A stretch of DNA of 64,000 nt from Falsihalocynthiibacter sp042445055 (GCF_042445055.1 NZ_CP170339.1:2232001-2296000); one strand, 5' to 3'; shown: positions 25,435-34,526, counted from the stretch's first letter. Numbers and translations: made by a program. Notes: generated by a model from the sequence alone, not told the origin.

Positions 25435-27108
25435 ATGGCCGACGCAGCTATGACTAGCGACGAACACCACGACGAGCGGAGTTTCTTTACCCGCTGGTTT
25501 ATGTCTACAAACCACAAAGACATCGGCATACTTTATCTTTTCGTCGCTGCGGCGGTCGGGTTCATTTCGGTGTCCTTCACCGTTTATATGCGCCTCGAGC
25601 TTATGGACCCGGGCGTACAGTATATGTGCCTCGAAGGGGCACGCCTGATTGCGGATGCCGCAGCAGAATGTACACCCAACGGACACCTCTGGAACGTCAT
25701 GATCACCTATCACGGTGTCTTGATGATGTTCTTTGTTGTTATTCCAGCGCTCTTTGGTGGCTTTGGTAACTACTTCATGCCGCTTCAGATCGGTGCACCG
25801 GACATGGCATTCCCACGTCTGAACAACCTTTCTTTCTGGCTCTATGTTGCTGGTGTTAGCCTCGGCGTTGCATCGCTCTTTGCTCCTGGTGGTAACGGTC
25901 AGGCTGGTTCAGGTGTTGGCTGGGTTCTTTACCCGCCCCTCTCCACAACCGAAGGCGGCTTCTCCATGGACCTCGCGATCTTCGCGGTTCACGTATCCGG
26001 TGCAAGCTCAATCCTCGGCGCGATCAACATGATCACGACCTTCCTCAACATGCGCACACCCGGCATGACAATGCACAAGGTGCCATTGTTCTCTTGGTCG
26101 ATCTTCGTGACCGCATGGTTGATCCTTCTCGCCCTGCCTGTTCTTGCTGGCGCGATCACAATGCTTCTTACTGACCGGAACTTCGGCACGACATTCTTTG
26201 ACCCTGCTGGCGGTGGTGACCCTGTTCTTTACCAACATATCCTTTGGTTCTTTGGTCACCCGGAAGTTTACATCATCATCGTTCCCGGCTTTGGTATCGT
26301 GTCCCACGTTATCGCGACATTCTCCAAAAAGCCTGTGTTCGGCTATCTTCCGATGGTTTACGCGATGGTTGGTATTGGTGTTCTCGGCTTCGTTGTGTGG
26401 GCGCACCACATGTACACCGTGGGCATGTCCCTCACTCAGCAAAGCTACTTCATGATGGCCACAATGGTTATCGCGGTGCCAACAGGGATCAAAATCTTCT
26501 CTTGGATCGCAACCATGTGGGGCGGCTCGATTGAGTTCAAAACGCCTATGCTCTGGGCGCTCGGCTTCCTGTTCCTCTTCACCGTTGGTGGTGTGACAGG
26601 TATCGTTCTCTCGCAAGCTGGCGTAGACCGCGCTTACCACGACACATACTACGTTGTTGCGCACTTCCACTACGTGATGAGCCTTGGTGCGGTGTTCTGT
26701 ATCTTTGCGGGTATCTACTTCTACTTCGGTAAAATGTCTGGCCGCCACTATCCAGAATGGGCTGGTAAGCTCCACTTCTGGATGATGTTCATCGGCGCAA
26801 ACCTTACCTTCTTCCCACAGCACTTCTTGGGTCGCCAAGGTATGCCACGCCGCTACATCGACTACCCGGAAGCATTCGCATACTGGAACAAAATCAGCTC
26901 CTACGGCGCGTTCCTCTCATTCGCTTCTTTCGTGTTCTTCATCGGCGTTGTGTTCTACTCCCTACGCTGGGGCAAGAAAGTAACAGAGAACAACTACTGG
27001 AACGAGTACGCGGATACTCTGGAATGGACACTCCCATGCCCACCACCAGAGCACACATTCGAACAGCTCGTTGACCAAAAAGTTTGGGACAAGCCCCACG
27101 CTCACTAA
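25435..27108 (+). CDS. ctaD: Cytochrome c oxidase subunit I (aa3 type)
   Basis: Catalytic subunit of the haem-copper oxidase, 557 residues, about 12 membrane segments. Haem a ligand in MITYHGVLMMFF; CuB His and the crosslinked Tyr in FFGHPEVYIIIVPGFG; CuB pair in WAHHMYTVG; proximal haem a3 and a ligands in HDTYYVVAHFHYVMSLGAV. The ATG at 25435 has AGGAGG upstream; an in-frame start 23 codons earlier lacks support. No other oxidase subunit gene is adjacent. It ends at a strong terminator. Confidence 0.97.
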   Translation: MADAAMTSDEHHDERSFFTRWFMSTNHKDIGILYLFVAAAVGFISVSFTVYMRLELMDPGVQYMCLEGARLIADAAAECTPNGHLWNVMITYHGVLMMFFVVIPALFGGFGNYFMPLQIGAPDMAFPRLNNLSFWLYVAGVSLGVASLFAPGGNGQAGSGVGWVLYPPLSTTEGGFSMDLAIFAVHVSGASSILGAINMITTFLNMRTPGMTMHKVPLFSWSIFVTAWLILLALPVLAGAITMLLTDRNFGTTFFDPAGGGDPVLYQHILWFFGHPEVYIIIVPGFGIVSHVIATFSKKPVFGYLPMVYAMVGIGVLGFVVWAHHMYTVGMSLTQQSYFMMATMVIAVPTGIKIFSWIATMWGGSIEFKTPMLWALGFLFLFTVGGVTGIVLSQAGVDRAYHDTYYVVAHFHYVMSLGAVFCIFAGIYFYFGKMSGRHYPEWAGKLHFWMMFIGANLTFFPQHFLGRQGMPRRYIDYPEAFAYWNKISSYGAFLSFASFVFFIGVVFYSLRWGKKVTENNYWNEYADTLEWTLPCPPPEHTFEQLVDQKVWDKPHAH

Positions 27109-27128
27109 GGTCAGAAAATAATCAAAAC

Positions 27129-27162
27129 AAAGCCCCGTCAGTTCTCTGGCGGGGCTTTTTTT
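27129..27162 (+). terminator. Rho-independent terminator of ctaD
   Basis: Ten-base stem (GCCCCGTCAG / CTGGCGGGGC, one T-G wobble) with a TTCT loop and a T7 tail. Strong, 20 bases after the ctaD stop. Confidence 0.93.
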
Positions 27163-27213
27163 GAGCCAGCATGAAAGCTAACATATTAATTAAAGCTTAT
27201 GCTAGGAGACCTC

Positions 27214-27525
27214 ATGCTCGCAGATTTCAAGATGATTAGACCGCAAGAGTCCGAAACATTTCTGACCAGCCCAAACTTCTATTATCTTTGAACAGGACTA
27301 TTGGTGGGGTTTATTCTCACTCTCTTGATACGCAAGAAAAACCGCAACGAGCGCCCGTCATACGAGGAACTCAGCGACGTTCCACAACCATGTAACTGGC
27401 GCCAATCTCGTCGGCGCGGTGATATGCGTTGCTGGTCGTGTAAAACCTGCGGAGCAGAAGCGTTCACACACGATAGTAATCACCCCCACGGATGTAAAAA
27501 GGGGCTGATGCCGCGCACATTGTAA
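27214..27525 (+). pseudogene. Small membrane / zinc-ribbon-like gene with in-frame TGA
   Basis: An ATG at 27214 has AGGAG at good spacing and opens a frame of 25 codons that meets TGA at 27289, after which the same frame continues open for 78 codons to 27525. Read through, it would be a membrane segment (FYYL-stop-TGLLVGFILTLLIRKK) followed by a Cys-rich tail (QPCNWRQ, CWSCKTCGAEAF, HPHGCKKG) like a zinc ribbon. One base change, TGG to TGA, would explain it. Alternatively the real gene starts at GTG 27304, where AGGA lies six bases upstream. It lies between the ctaD and yqeY terminators. Confidence 0.5.
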
Positions 27526-27550
27526 TTCAGTGGAGCGAGTAGCCTAAACG

Positions 27551-27577
27551 AAAAACGGCGACCATTTGGCCGCCGTT
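27551..27577 (-). terminator. Rho-independent terminator of the yqeY-like gene
   Basis: Stem AACGGCG / CGCCGTT plus an inner CC/GG pair around ATTT, with the tail TTTTT (overlapping the stem) on the minus strand. It lies 41 bases after the yqeY-type stop codon. Confidence 0.75.
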
Positions 27578-27618
27578 AAATTCGCATACAGAAATCATAT
27601 GCAAAACATATGGGAAAC

Positions 27619-28077
27619 TTATCCCAGTTTATTCTTCACCAGCGGCCCTACTCGGCCGAAATCCATCTGGCCGGTGTACTTCGCTTTGAGAACGCCCATG
27701 ACTTTGCCCATGTCACGGATCGACTCTGCGCCGACTTCACTAATCGCATCAGAAACCGCGGCTTCTGCCTCGGCTTCGTTAAGCTGACGCGGCAGGAATT
27801 CTTCGATAATCTTGATCTCTTGGCGCTCTTTCTCCGCCAATTCAAGCCGCCCACCCTCTTCATAGGCGCGCGCACTTTCCTGACGTTGCTTTACCATCTT
27901 GCCCAAAATGGCGAGGATCTCATCCCCTTCGACGCCGCCATCATCGCCCTCACCGCGCATCGCAATGTCGCGGTCTTTGATCGCTGCGTTAATAAGGCGC
28001 AACGTAGAAAGCCGAGCAGCCTCCTTCGCCTTCATCGCCTCTTTCATGGCGGTCGTAATCTGTAGTCTCAGGTCCAT
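27619..28077 (-). CDS. GatB/YqeY-domain protein
   Basis: 152-residue all-alpha protein of the YqeY family, related to the tRNA-binding tail of GatB; its role is not established, though a link to tRNA-dependent amidation is often proposed. Features: MDLRLQITTAMKEAMKAKE, RLSTLRLINAAIKD, KQRQESARAYEEGGR, IEEFLPRQLNEAE, and a C-terminal DMGKVMGVLKAKYTGQMDF. The start at MDLRLQ is the usual one; an upstream in-frame start would add 15 non-conserved residues. It is divergent from carA. Confidence 0.9.
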   Translation of the reverse strand: MDLRLQITTAMKEAMKAKEAARLSTLRLINAAIKDRDIAMRGEGDDGGVEGDEILAILGKMVKQRQESARAYEEGGRLELAEKERQEIKIIEEFLPRQLNEAEAEAAVSDAISEVGAESIRDMGKVMGVLKAKYTGQMDFGRVGPLVKNKLG

Positions 28078-28274
28078 CGGTATCCCATCCCCTGGTTGCC
28101 GAAAAGTTAAGACCTCGGACAATACTCTGACCGCTCAAAGCTTTCAACCTCCGTCTATTTTGACAAGATATTGATATTTATGGATAATCTATTTTTTGTC
28201 TGCCCCCTTGACCCTAACAGCGCTGACCACTAATTTCCGACAAGTTTGCGTCCCAAGAGCCGAAGGAGTCGCCC

Positions 28275-29441
28275 ATGTCTGCCGCTGCCGCCCCGCTTCA
28301 ACCCATTCCATCGAAACCCACAGCTTGTTTGGCATTGGCCGACGGGACCCTATTTTACGGGTACGGTTTTGGTGCCGAAGGTACTGCAGTCGCCGAGCTA
28401 TGCTTTAACACAGCGATGACCGGCTATCAGGAAATCATGACTGATCCCTCCTACGCAGGGCAAATCGTGACCTTCACTTTCCCTCATATCGGCAACACGG
28501 GCGTCACTCCAGAGGACGACGAAACCGCCGATCCCGTTGCCTCAGGAATGGTGGTCAAATGGGACCCGACCCAATCGAGCAACTGGCGCGCGACCGAAGA
28601 ATTGTCCGTATGGCTTAAGAAGCGCGGCCGCATCGGTATTGGCGGTCTGGACACGCGCCGCCTCACCCGCGCCATCCGGCAACAAGGCGCCCCACACGTT
28701 GCGCTCTCCTACTCGCCCGATGGCAACTTCGATCTAGAAAGCCTCGTGGAAAAAGCGCGTGCATTCAAGGGCCTAGAGAACTTGGACCTCGCCAAAGAAG
28801 TTACCTGTGCGCAGTCGTATTCGTGGAACGAAACACGCTGGGCGTGGCCTGACGGCTTTGGCAAACGTACCGAAGCTGGTCACAAAGTCGTGGCGATTGA
28901 TTTCGGTGCAAAACGCAATATTCTGCGGTGCCTTTCCTCGGCGGGTTGCGACGTAACTGTCCTTCCGGCCACTGCAACCGCTGAAGAAGTGCTCGCGCAT
29001 AATCCAGATGGCGTGTTCCTTTCCAACGGTCCCGGCGACCCAGCCGCAACTGGCGAATATGCCGTTCCGATGATCCAAGAGGTTCTAAAGGCCGACATCC
29101 CTGTATTCGGAATCTGCCTCGGCCACCAGATGCTCGCCCTCGCGCTTGGCGCGAAGACGATCAAAATGAGCCACGGTCACCACGGCGCAAACCACCCTGT
29201 CAAAGATCATGACACCGGAAAGGTTGAGATTACGTCAATGAACCACGGTTTTGCCGTTGACGCACAAACCCTTCCCGAGGGCGTGATTGAAACCCATGTT
29301 TCGCTCTTTGACGGATCGAATTGTGGTATTCGTGTCGAAGGAAAACCAGTGTTTTCCGTGCAATACCACCCAGAGGCCTCCCCTGGACCACAAGATAGCT
29401 ACTATCTGTTCGAACGCTTTGCAAAAGCGATGGAAAAATAG
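28275..29441 (+). CDS. carA: Carbamoyl-phosphate synthase small subunit
   Basis: Glutamine-hydrolysing subunit of carbamoyl-phosphate synthase, feeding arginine and pyrimidine synthesis. The 388-residue protein has an N-terminal CPSase domain (ALADGTLFYGYGFGAEG, MTGYQEIMTDPSYAGQ) and a C-terminal class I amidotransferase with VFGICLGHQMLALALG (nucleophile Cys) and VQYHPEASPGPQDS (His-Glu). GGAG precedes the ATG. carB is not adjacent, which is common in this group. Confidence 0.97.
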   Translation: MSAAAAPLQPIPSKPTACLALADGTLFYGYGFGAEGTAVAELCFNTAMTGYQEIMTDPSYAGQIVTFTFPHIGNTGVTPEDDETADPVASGMVVKWDPTQSSNWRATEELSVWLKKRGRIGIGGLDTRRLTRAIRQQGAPHVALSYSPDGNFDLESLVEKARAFKGLENLDLAKEVTCAQSYSWNETRWAWPDGFGKRTEAGHKVVAIDFGAKRNILRCLSSAGCDVTVLPATATAEEVLAHNPDGVFLSNGPGDPAATGEYAVPMIQEVLKADIPVFGICLGHQMLALALGAKTIKMSHGHHGANHPVKDHDTGKVEITSMNHGFAVDAQTLPEGVIETHVSLFDGSNCGIRVEGKPVFSVQYHPEASPGPQDSYYLFERFAKAMEK

Positions 29442-29457
29442 AATCACAACGATTCGG

Positions 29458-29473
29458 TTAATTTTTCATTAAC
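29458..29473 (+). promoter_or_regulatory. Full CtrA box TTAA-N7-TTAAC
   Basis: TTAA, seven bases, TTAAC, an exact match to the alphaproteobacterial CtrA consensus, 44 bases before the glycosyltransferase start codon. The element is also a dyad (GGTTAA / TTAACC). CtrA commonly controls motility, cell-cycle and c-di-GMP genes in this group. Binding here is inferred. Confidence 0.65.
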
Positions 29474-29517
29474 CATTCGCAGCAATACTTGGCGGGCAAT
29501 TAGGATCTCGCTTTTCA

Positions 29518-31446
29518 ATGCTGCAACAACATCTCAAGACACTGCCCCCCTTCGAGGGGCGCACCACCCATGTGCCCAAGGCCGTTCCCGGACGCGTGCC
29601 GATCGGCCAGATTCTTGAGCGTAGCGGCACCGTTTCCTCTGGCGATATCCTTAAGGCACTGGCGCTTCAGGCGCGCCAAGATGTACCGCTTGGTGACATT
29701 CTGCTGGCGCACGGTATGGTGTCCGTGCAGAACCTCTATCAGGCTCTATCAGAACAGTGGCATGCGCAAATCGTTGATCTTAGTAGAGAATTTCCAGATG
29801 CGAGACTCGTAGACGAAATTGGCGTTCATGCATGTTTGAAAGCGCGGATCATACCGTGGAAACGTATCGGCGGGGTAACCGTCGTTTGCACCGCTCGCCC
29901 CGCTGATTTTGAGGCCTTCCAGCGCGAACTCCCAGAAGAATTTGGTTCTGTGCGTATGACGATCTCTGCGGAGAAGCAGATACTTGAGGCGCTACAGAGA
30001 ATCCGCCAGAAGTCATTGATCCAGAACGCCGAAACATGTGTAAAGGATGAGGAAAGCTGTCGAAACTGGCTCTCTCCTCGCAAGCAAAGATACGCTGTCG
30101 CAGCGATTCTTAGTGTGCTTACCCTCACGCTTCTCCTTCCCAAACTGGCTATTGGCTTGTTCTTCGGCTGGGCGGTTATCACCCTTATTTTCAACACGTT
30201 ACTGAAGGTCACGGCCGCCGCAACTCAGGTGTCAAAGTTCAGGCGCAATCGCCCCCAGCCGCTAAGACGCGAACCTCCGACACTAATCGCGAAACTACCG
30301 GTGGTTTCAATTATGGTGCCGCTCTTTAAGGAGCGCAAAATCGCGTCGCACCTAATTACGCGCCTCACGCGCTTGTCATACCCAAAAGAGCTGCTGGATA
30401 TCTGCCTGGTTGTTGAAGCGGATGATCACACGACCACCCAAGCAATTGAAAACGTAGAGCTTCCATCTTGGTTACGCGTTATTAATGTGCCCGCAGGCGC
30501 CGTACGAACCAAGCCGCGCGCGCTCAACTACGCGCTCGATTTCTGCAAAGGATCGATTATTGGCGTCTATGATGCCGAAGATGCGCCTGAACCGAGCCAA
30601 ATCCATAAAGTTGTACAGACATTTCATCAACGCGGCCAAGAAGTTGCCTGCCTACAGGGTGTTTTGGATTTCTACAACGCGCGCACAAACTGGCTAGCAC
30701 GATGTTTCTCTGTCGAATACGCGACTTGGTTCAGAGTGATCCTCCCCGGATTGCAGCGTATTGGCTTCGCGATTCCGTTGGGCGGTACGACCCTGTTTTT
30801 CCGACGAAATATCCTTGAGAAATTGGGCGGTTGGGATGCGCATAACGTGACCGAGGACGCAGATCTTGGAATGCGACTCGCACGTCACGGCTATCGCACC
30901 GAGATCATCCCAACTGTGACCTATGAAGAAGCAAACTGTCGCGTGTGGCCATGGATCAAACAACGCTCGCGCTGGCTCAAGGGGTATGCGATCACTTGGG
31001 CCGTACACATGCGCAACCCTTTGAAACTGCTTCAGGAACTTGGGGCGTGGCGGTTCTTTGGCTTTCAACTCCTCTTTCTCGGAGCGCTTAGCCAATATGT
31101 ACTTGCACCTCTATTGTGGTCGTTCTGGCTTGTGCCTTTCTGGGACGGGCACCCCATACATCTGATCCTTGATCACAACCCAATCGTGGCGCTCGGCATA
31201 CTCTTCTTTACCTCAGAAATTCTCGCAATATCGGTCGGAATGATGGCGGTATCGGGACTGCGCCATAAACACTTGCTTTGGTGGGTGCCGACACTGCACT
31301 TCTATTTCCCACTCGGTGCGCTCGCCTCTTATAAGGGGCTATATGAACTGCTCGTTCGCCCTTTCTATTGGGACAAAACCGAACACGGAATTTTTGAGGA
31401 AAAGCGCATTAAGTTTGCACGACCCACCGAGCCTAGTCGTAGTTGA
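29518..31446 (+). CDS. Glycosyltransferase family 2 with N-terminal MshEN (c-di-GMP-type) domain
   Basis: 642-residue membrane protein. Residues 26-51 and 55-80 are two copies of the MshEN motif (VPIGQILERSGTV..., VPLGDILLAHGMV..., each ending LxxALxxQ), a fold that binds c-di-GMP in some proteins. A membrane segment lies at about 190-225. The GT2 domain follows, with VSIMVPLFKER, DxD-type YDAEDAPEP, the TEDADLGMRLARHGY motif and QRSRW (QxxRW), as in processive polysaccharide synthases such as NfrB-like enzymes. Further TM segments end the protein. A CtrA box sits upstream. Product polysaccharide unknown. Its stop overlaps the GntR gene by 14 bases. Confidence 0.88.
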   Translation: MLQQHLKTLPPFEGRTTHVPKAVPGRVPIGQILERSGTVSSGDILKALALQARQDVPLGDILLAHGMVSVQNLYQALSEQWHAQIVDLSREFPDARLVDEIGVHACLKARIIPWKRIGGVTVVCTARPADFEAFQRELPEEFGSVRMTISAEKQILEALQRIRQKSLIQNAETCVKDEESCRNWLSPRKQRYAVAAILSVLTLTLLLPKLAIGLFFGWAVITLIFNTLLKVTAAATQVSKFRRNRPQPLRREPPTLIAKLPVVSIMVPLFKERKIASHLITRLTRLSYPKELLDICLVVEADDHTTTQAIENVELPSWLRVINVPAGAVRTKPRALNYALDFCKGSIIGVYDAEDAPEPSQIHKVVQTFHQRGQEVACLQGVLDFYNARTNWLARCFSVEYATWFRVILPGLQRIGFAIPLGGTTLFFRRNILEKLGGWDAHNVTEDADLGMRLARHGYRTEIIPTVTYEEANCRVWPWIKQRSRWLKGYAITWAVHMRNPLKLLQELGAWRFFGFQLLFLGALSQYVLAPLLWSFWLVPFWDGHPIHLILDHNPIVALGILFFTSEILAISVGMMAVSGLRHKHLLWWVPTLHFYFPLGALASYKGLYELLVRPFYWDKTEHGIFEEKRIKFARPTEPSRS

Positions 31447-32083
31447 CCTTCAGCGCGTCGAGCTTCAAACGGGTCTCGAACGCCTTAGAAATATGGTCTT
31501 TCAAGGCTGAACGCGCCGCCTCTCCGTCACGTTTTTCCAATGCTTCGACAATAGCTTCGTGTTCGTTAAGCGCGGTTTCTCCTCGTCCTTCAACAGCAAG
31601 AGAAGTCGTCGCCAAAAGCGCCATTGTGCGATGAACAAGATCGAGTTGCTGGACCAAGTAGCGGTTGTGGGAAGCGAGGTGAATTTGCTTGTGAAATCTT
31701 CGGTTCGCCAGCGACAGCGCCTCGGGATCGTTGATAAACCCGCGGTCTTCCTCAACCATATCACGAAGCACACGGATTTCCTCTGGCGCGGCATGTCGGG
31801 CAGCGAGCCTTGCGGCCAAACCCTCAAGCTCCGTGCGAACAACATATAATTCTGCGAGTTGGTTGTGATCGAGCGACGCGACAATCAAACTGCGCCCATC
31901 TCTCGTCAGGAGTGTCTGTGTCTCAAGCCGTTGTAATGCCTCACGAATAGGCGTTCGTGAAACACCGAACTTCTCGGCCAACTCGCTTTCAACAAGCCGG
32001 TCCCCCGGACGATAAATTCCGACATCAATCGCCCCGAGTATCAGGTCATAGGCGTCTTTGTGGCCGCTTTTTTGCTCGCTCAT
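31433..32083 (-). CDS. GntR-family (FadR/FCD) transcriptional regulator
   Basis: 216-residue regulator: winged HTH at the N-terminus (IYRPGDRLVESELAEKFGVS, RTPIREALQRLE), then an all-alpha FCD effector domain (RTELEGLAARLAARHA, NRRFHKQIHLASHN, NEHEAIVEALEKRDGEAA). Such regulators usually sense organic acids. The start at 32083 is supported by GGAGG ten bases upstream. It is convergent with the glycosyltransferase gene, whose stop lies inside it by 14 bases. Target genes cannot be named. Confidence 0.9.
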   Translation of the reverse strand: MSEQKSGHKDAYDLILGAIDVGIYRPGDRLVESELAEKFGVSRTPIREALQRLETQTLLTRDGRSLIVASLDHNQLAELYVVRTELEGLAARLAARHAAPEEIRVLRDMVEEDRGFINDPEALSLANRRFHKQIHLASHNRYLVQQLDLVHRTMALLATTSLAVEGRGETALNEHEAIVEALEKRDGEAARSALKDHISKAFETRLKLDALKVNYD

Positions 32084-32176
32084 AAATGTCCCCTCCGCGT
32101 TTTTGCACCCTACCCCCCCGCGAGGTTTTCTATCAACCCCGTTGCTGTCACAATCGCAATTCCATACAAGGTCGGC

Positions 32177-32830
32177 ATGACCAAAAATGCAAAAAACGAC
32201 TTCTCCCATGTGCGGCACTGGGTGTTTGATCTCGACAATACGCTTTACCCGCCATCGGACCGCTTGTTCGATCAAATAGAAGTGCGCATGACAGAGTACG
32301 TGATGACCGCTCTCAATGTTGAGTTGGAGCATGCAAACTACCTTCGCAAGCATTATTGGCAGAAATACGGGACGACATTGACGGGCTTAATGTCCGAGCA
32401 CGACGTAGATCCGACACCTTATCTGACGCATGTTCACGAAATCTCAATGTCTCATATGACACATGCGCCCGATCTTGCGATGAATATCAAGGCCTTACCA
32501 GGCCGCAAAATTGTGTACACCAACGGCACCGGCCCCTACGCCGAACGTGTCCTAGAGGCACGTGGGTTGAATGGGGTGTTTGATGCGATCTATGGCGTGG
32601 AGCACGCGAACTTTCGTCCGAAACCAGAGCGCTCCGCATATGAAACGATTTTCGCGCTGGATGGAACGACACCCGACACCGCCGCGATGTTTGAGGATGA
32701 TCCGCGCAACCTTATCGCTCCGCATCAACTGGGGATGAAAACCGTCCACGTTGCCGCTGAAGGAATCGCAGAGGACCACATCCATTACCACACCACCGAC
32801 CTTACGGATTTTCTGTCGCAGTTGGTTTAG
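32177..32830 (+). CDS. HAD-family pyrimidine 5'-nucleotidase
   Basis: 217-residue HAD hydrolase related to the yeast Sdt1 / pyrimidine 5'-nucleotidase group. Motif I is HWVFDLDNTLYPPSDRLFDQ (nucleophile Asp), motif II IVYTNGT, motif III with Lys in NFRPKPERSAY, and motif IV MFEDDPRNL. Predicted to dephosphorylate nucleotides in the cytoplasm; the true substrate is unknown. It lies 94 bases from the divergent GntR gene and just before the ubiH-type gene. Confidence 0.88.
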   Translation: MTKNAKNDFSHVRHWVFDLDNTLYPPSDRLFDQIEVRMTEYVMTALNVELEHANYLRKHYWQKYGTTLTGLMSEHDVDPTPYLTHVHEISMSHMTHAPDLAMNIKALPGRKIVYTNGTGPYAERVLEARGLNGVFDAIYGVEHANFRPKPERSAYETIFALDGTTPDTAAMFEDDPRNLIAPHQLGMKTVHVAAEGIAEDHIHYHTTDLTDFLSQLV

Positions 32831-32871
32831 CAGGGGTTTCGGCCATCGGAAACTCGGCCTAGATTAACTCC

Positions 32872-34071
32872 ATGAGCAGAGCCAAAACAGATATTCTCAT
32901 TTCAGGCGGCGGAATCGCCGGACTTACGGCCGCGGCAGCGTTTGGCGAGGCTGGGTTTTCGGTTATTTGCGTCGATCCGCAACCGCCGGTCACAGAAGAA
33001 GCGAACTCCAAAGCCGATTTGCGAACGACGGCTTTTCTGCAACCTTCGCGCGAGACATTGCAACGCGCGGGCCTTTGGGATCGGCTGGAACCATACGCGG
33101 CGCCACTTGCGACTATGCGCATTGTTGATGCGGGCGGTGAAACGCCCGAACCTCGTATTATTAAAGATTTCAACGCTGACGAGATTAGCGAATTGCCCTT
33201 TGGGTGGAATCTGCCGAACTGGTTGCTGCGACGTGAAATTATCGCCAAAATTCAAGAACTTGAGGATGTCACATTCCTCTCGGGTGTCAAAACCGAGCGT
33301 GTCTTGACGCGAGTGTCAGAAGCAATCGTCAGCTTGAGCAACGGGCAGTCTGTTTCTGCGAGACTTCTTATTGCCGCAGACGGACGCAACTCGTCGGTGC
33401 GCGAAGCGCTTGAAATACCCGTAAAAACATATCGTTACGGCCAAAAGGCGCTCGTTTTTACGGTAACGCACAACATTCCGCACGAAAATATTTCAACAGA
33501 AGTCCATCGAAGCGGCGGCCCCTTCACGCTTGTCCCCCTGCCCGATACCGACGGAATACATATGTCGGCGGTTGTTTGGATGGAGAAAGCTGCGGAAGTT
33601 GAGCGTTTGTTAACGCTAGACGAAGAGCTGTTTAACCAAGAAATAACAACTCGTTCAGCCCAAGTGCTTGGCCCACTAACCCTCAAGGGGCGCAGAACCG
33701 CTTGGCCAATCATCGGACAGCTCGCATCGCGAATGCATGGAGAACGTACGGCCCTGATGGCGGAGGCCGCGCATGTGGTGCCGCCAATCGGCGCACAGGG
33801 TTTGAACATGAGTTTGGGGGATTTGCGGGCCTTGCTTGATCTCGCGATTGCGAACCCGTCCGAGCTCGGCGCGGCAACTATGCTCCAAGAATACGATCGA
33901 GTTCGGCATCGAGAGGTAAAGATTCGCGTCTTGGGCGTCGATATGCTGAACAGGGCATCAATGTTTGGCGCACAGGGTCTGCGGGATCTTCGCGCAGGTG
34001 CGTTGAATACCCTTTATTCCGTGCGACCAATCCGAAAAACGCTCATGCGCGCGGGGCTCGGCGCGGATTAA
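32872..34071 (+). CDS. FAD-dependent ubiquinone-ring hydroxylase (UbiH/COQ6 family)
   Basis: 399-residue flavin monooxygenase. N-terminal dinucleotide motif ILISGGGIAGLTAAAAF, then LLIAADGRNSSVREAL, and the second FAD motif, which reads ALMAEAAHVVPPIGAQGLN where most family members have GDAAH; the usual Asp is replaced by Glu. Predicted to hydroxylate a ubiquinone precursor. Its TAA overlaps the stop codon of the convergent Lrp gene within TTAA at 34068-34071. Confidence 0.85.
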   Translation: MSRAKTDILISGGGIAGLTAAAAFGEAGFSVICVDPQPPVTEEANSKADLRTTAFLQPSRETLQRAGLWDRLEPYAAPLATMRIVDAGGETPEPRIIKDFNADEISELPFGWNLPNWLLRREIIAKIQELEDVTFLSGVKTERVLTRVSEAIVSLSNGQSVSARLLIAADGRNSSVREALEIPVKTYRYGQKALVFTVTHNIPHENISTEVHRSGGPFTLVPLPDTDGIHMSAVVWMEKAAEVERLLTLDEELFNQEITTRSAQVLGPLTLKGRRTAWPIIGQLASRMHGERTALMAEAAHVVPPIGAQGLNMSLGDLRALLDLAIANPSELGAATMLQEYDRVRHREVKIRVLGVDMLNRASMFGAQGLRDLRAGALNTLYSVRPIRKTLMRAGLGAD

Positions 34072-34526
34072 CCAATCGGACCAGGTCTGCGTTCTTCGCT
34101 CAACAGGACGTTCGCTTCGACGTCCCCAATTCCGGGCAATGTCATCACACGTCGGCGCAAAACACGCTCAAAATCCGCAAGATCCCGCGCAACAACACGC
34201 AGGCGATAGTCATATAACCCAAGAACGTGGTGCACAGTCTGAACCTCTGGAATCGCCGTTACCGCGCGCTCAAAATCCTCCAGACTTACGCGCCCCTTGG
34301 TTGCCAACTTCACACCAAGAAACACTGTCACACCAAAGCCAAGCGCCTCGCGGTTTAGCACAAGTCGTTTACCTATAATGATTTTTGCGTCCTCTAGCCG
34401 CTTAATCCGACGCCACATCGCGGGCTGAGAGAGGCCGAATCTCTTGCCTAATGCACCAGCCGACTGTTGCGCATCCCGCGCCAGCGTACGCAGAATCTCT
34501 CGGTCGATTTCATCTAGGTCGATCAA
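34068..34526 (-). CDS. Lrp/AsnC-family transcriptional regulator (distal of tandem pair)
   Basis: 152 residues: winged HTH (LDEIDREILRTLARDAQQSA, FGLSQPAMWRRIKRLEDA) and a C-terminal RAM domain (VFLGVKLATKGRVSL, VQTVHHVLGLYDYRLRVVA). It is about half identical in layout to its upstream neighbour, and the two overlap by four bases, so they are likely cotranscribed paralogues. They sit divergent from ilvC, a classic Lrp-family target. Confidence 0.9.
   Translation of the reverse strand: MIDLDEIDREILRTLARDAQQSAGALGKRFGLSQPAMWRRIKRLEDAKIIIGKRLVLNREALGFGVTVFLGVKLATKGRVSLEDFERAVTAIPEVQTVHHVLGLYDYRLRVVARDLADFERVLRRRVMTLPGIGDVEANVLLSEERRPGPIG

Noticed and set aside
26008..26838. Long open frame antisense to ctaD
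   Set aside because: It is the shadow of a highly biased membrane-protein gene; no start signal or domain is recognisable.
27289..27291. Selenocysteine at the in-frame TGA
   Set aside because: The TGA lies in a presumed membrane segment with no redox motif around it, and I see no convincing SECIS-like hairpin just after it.
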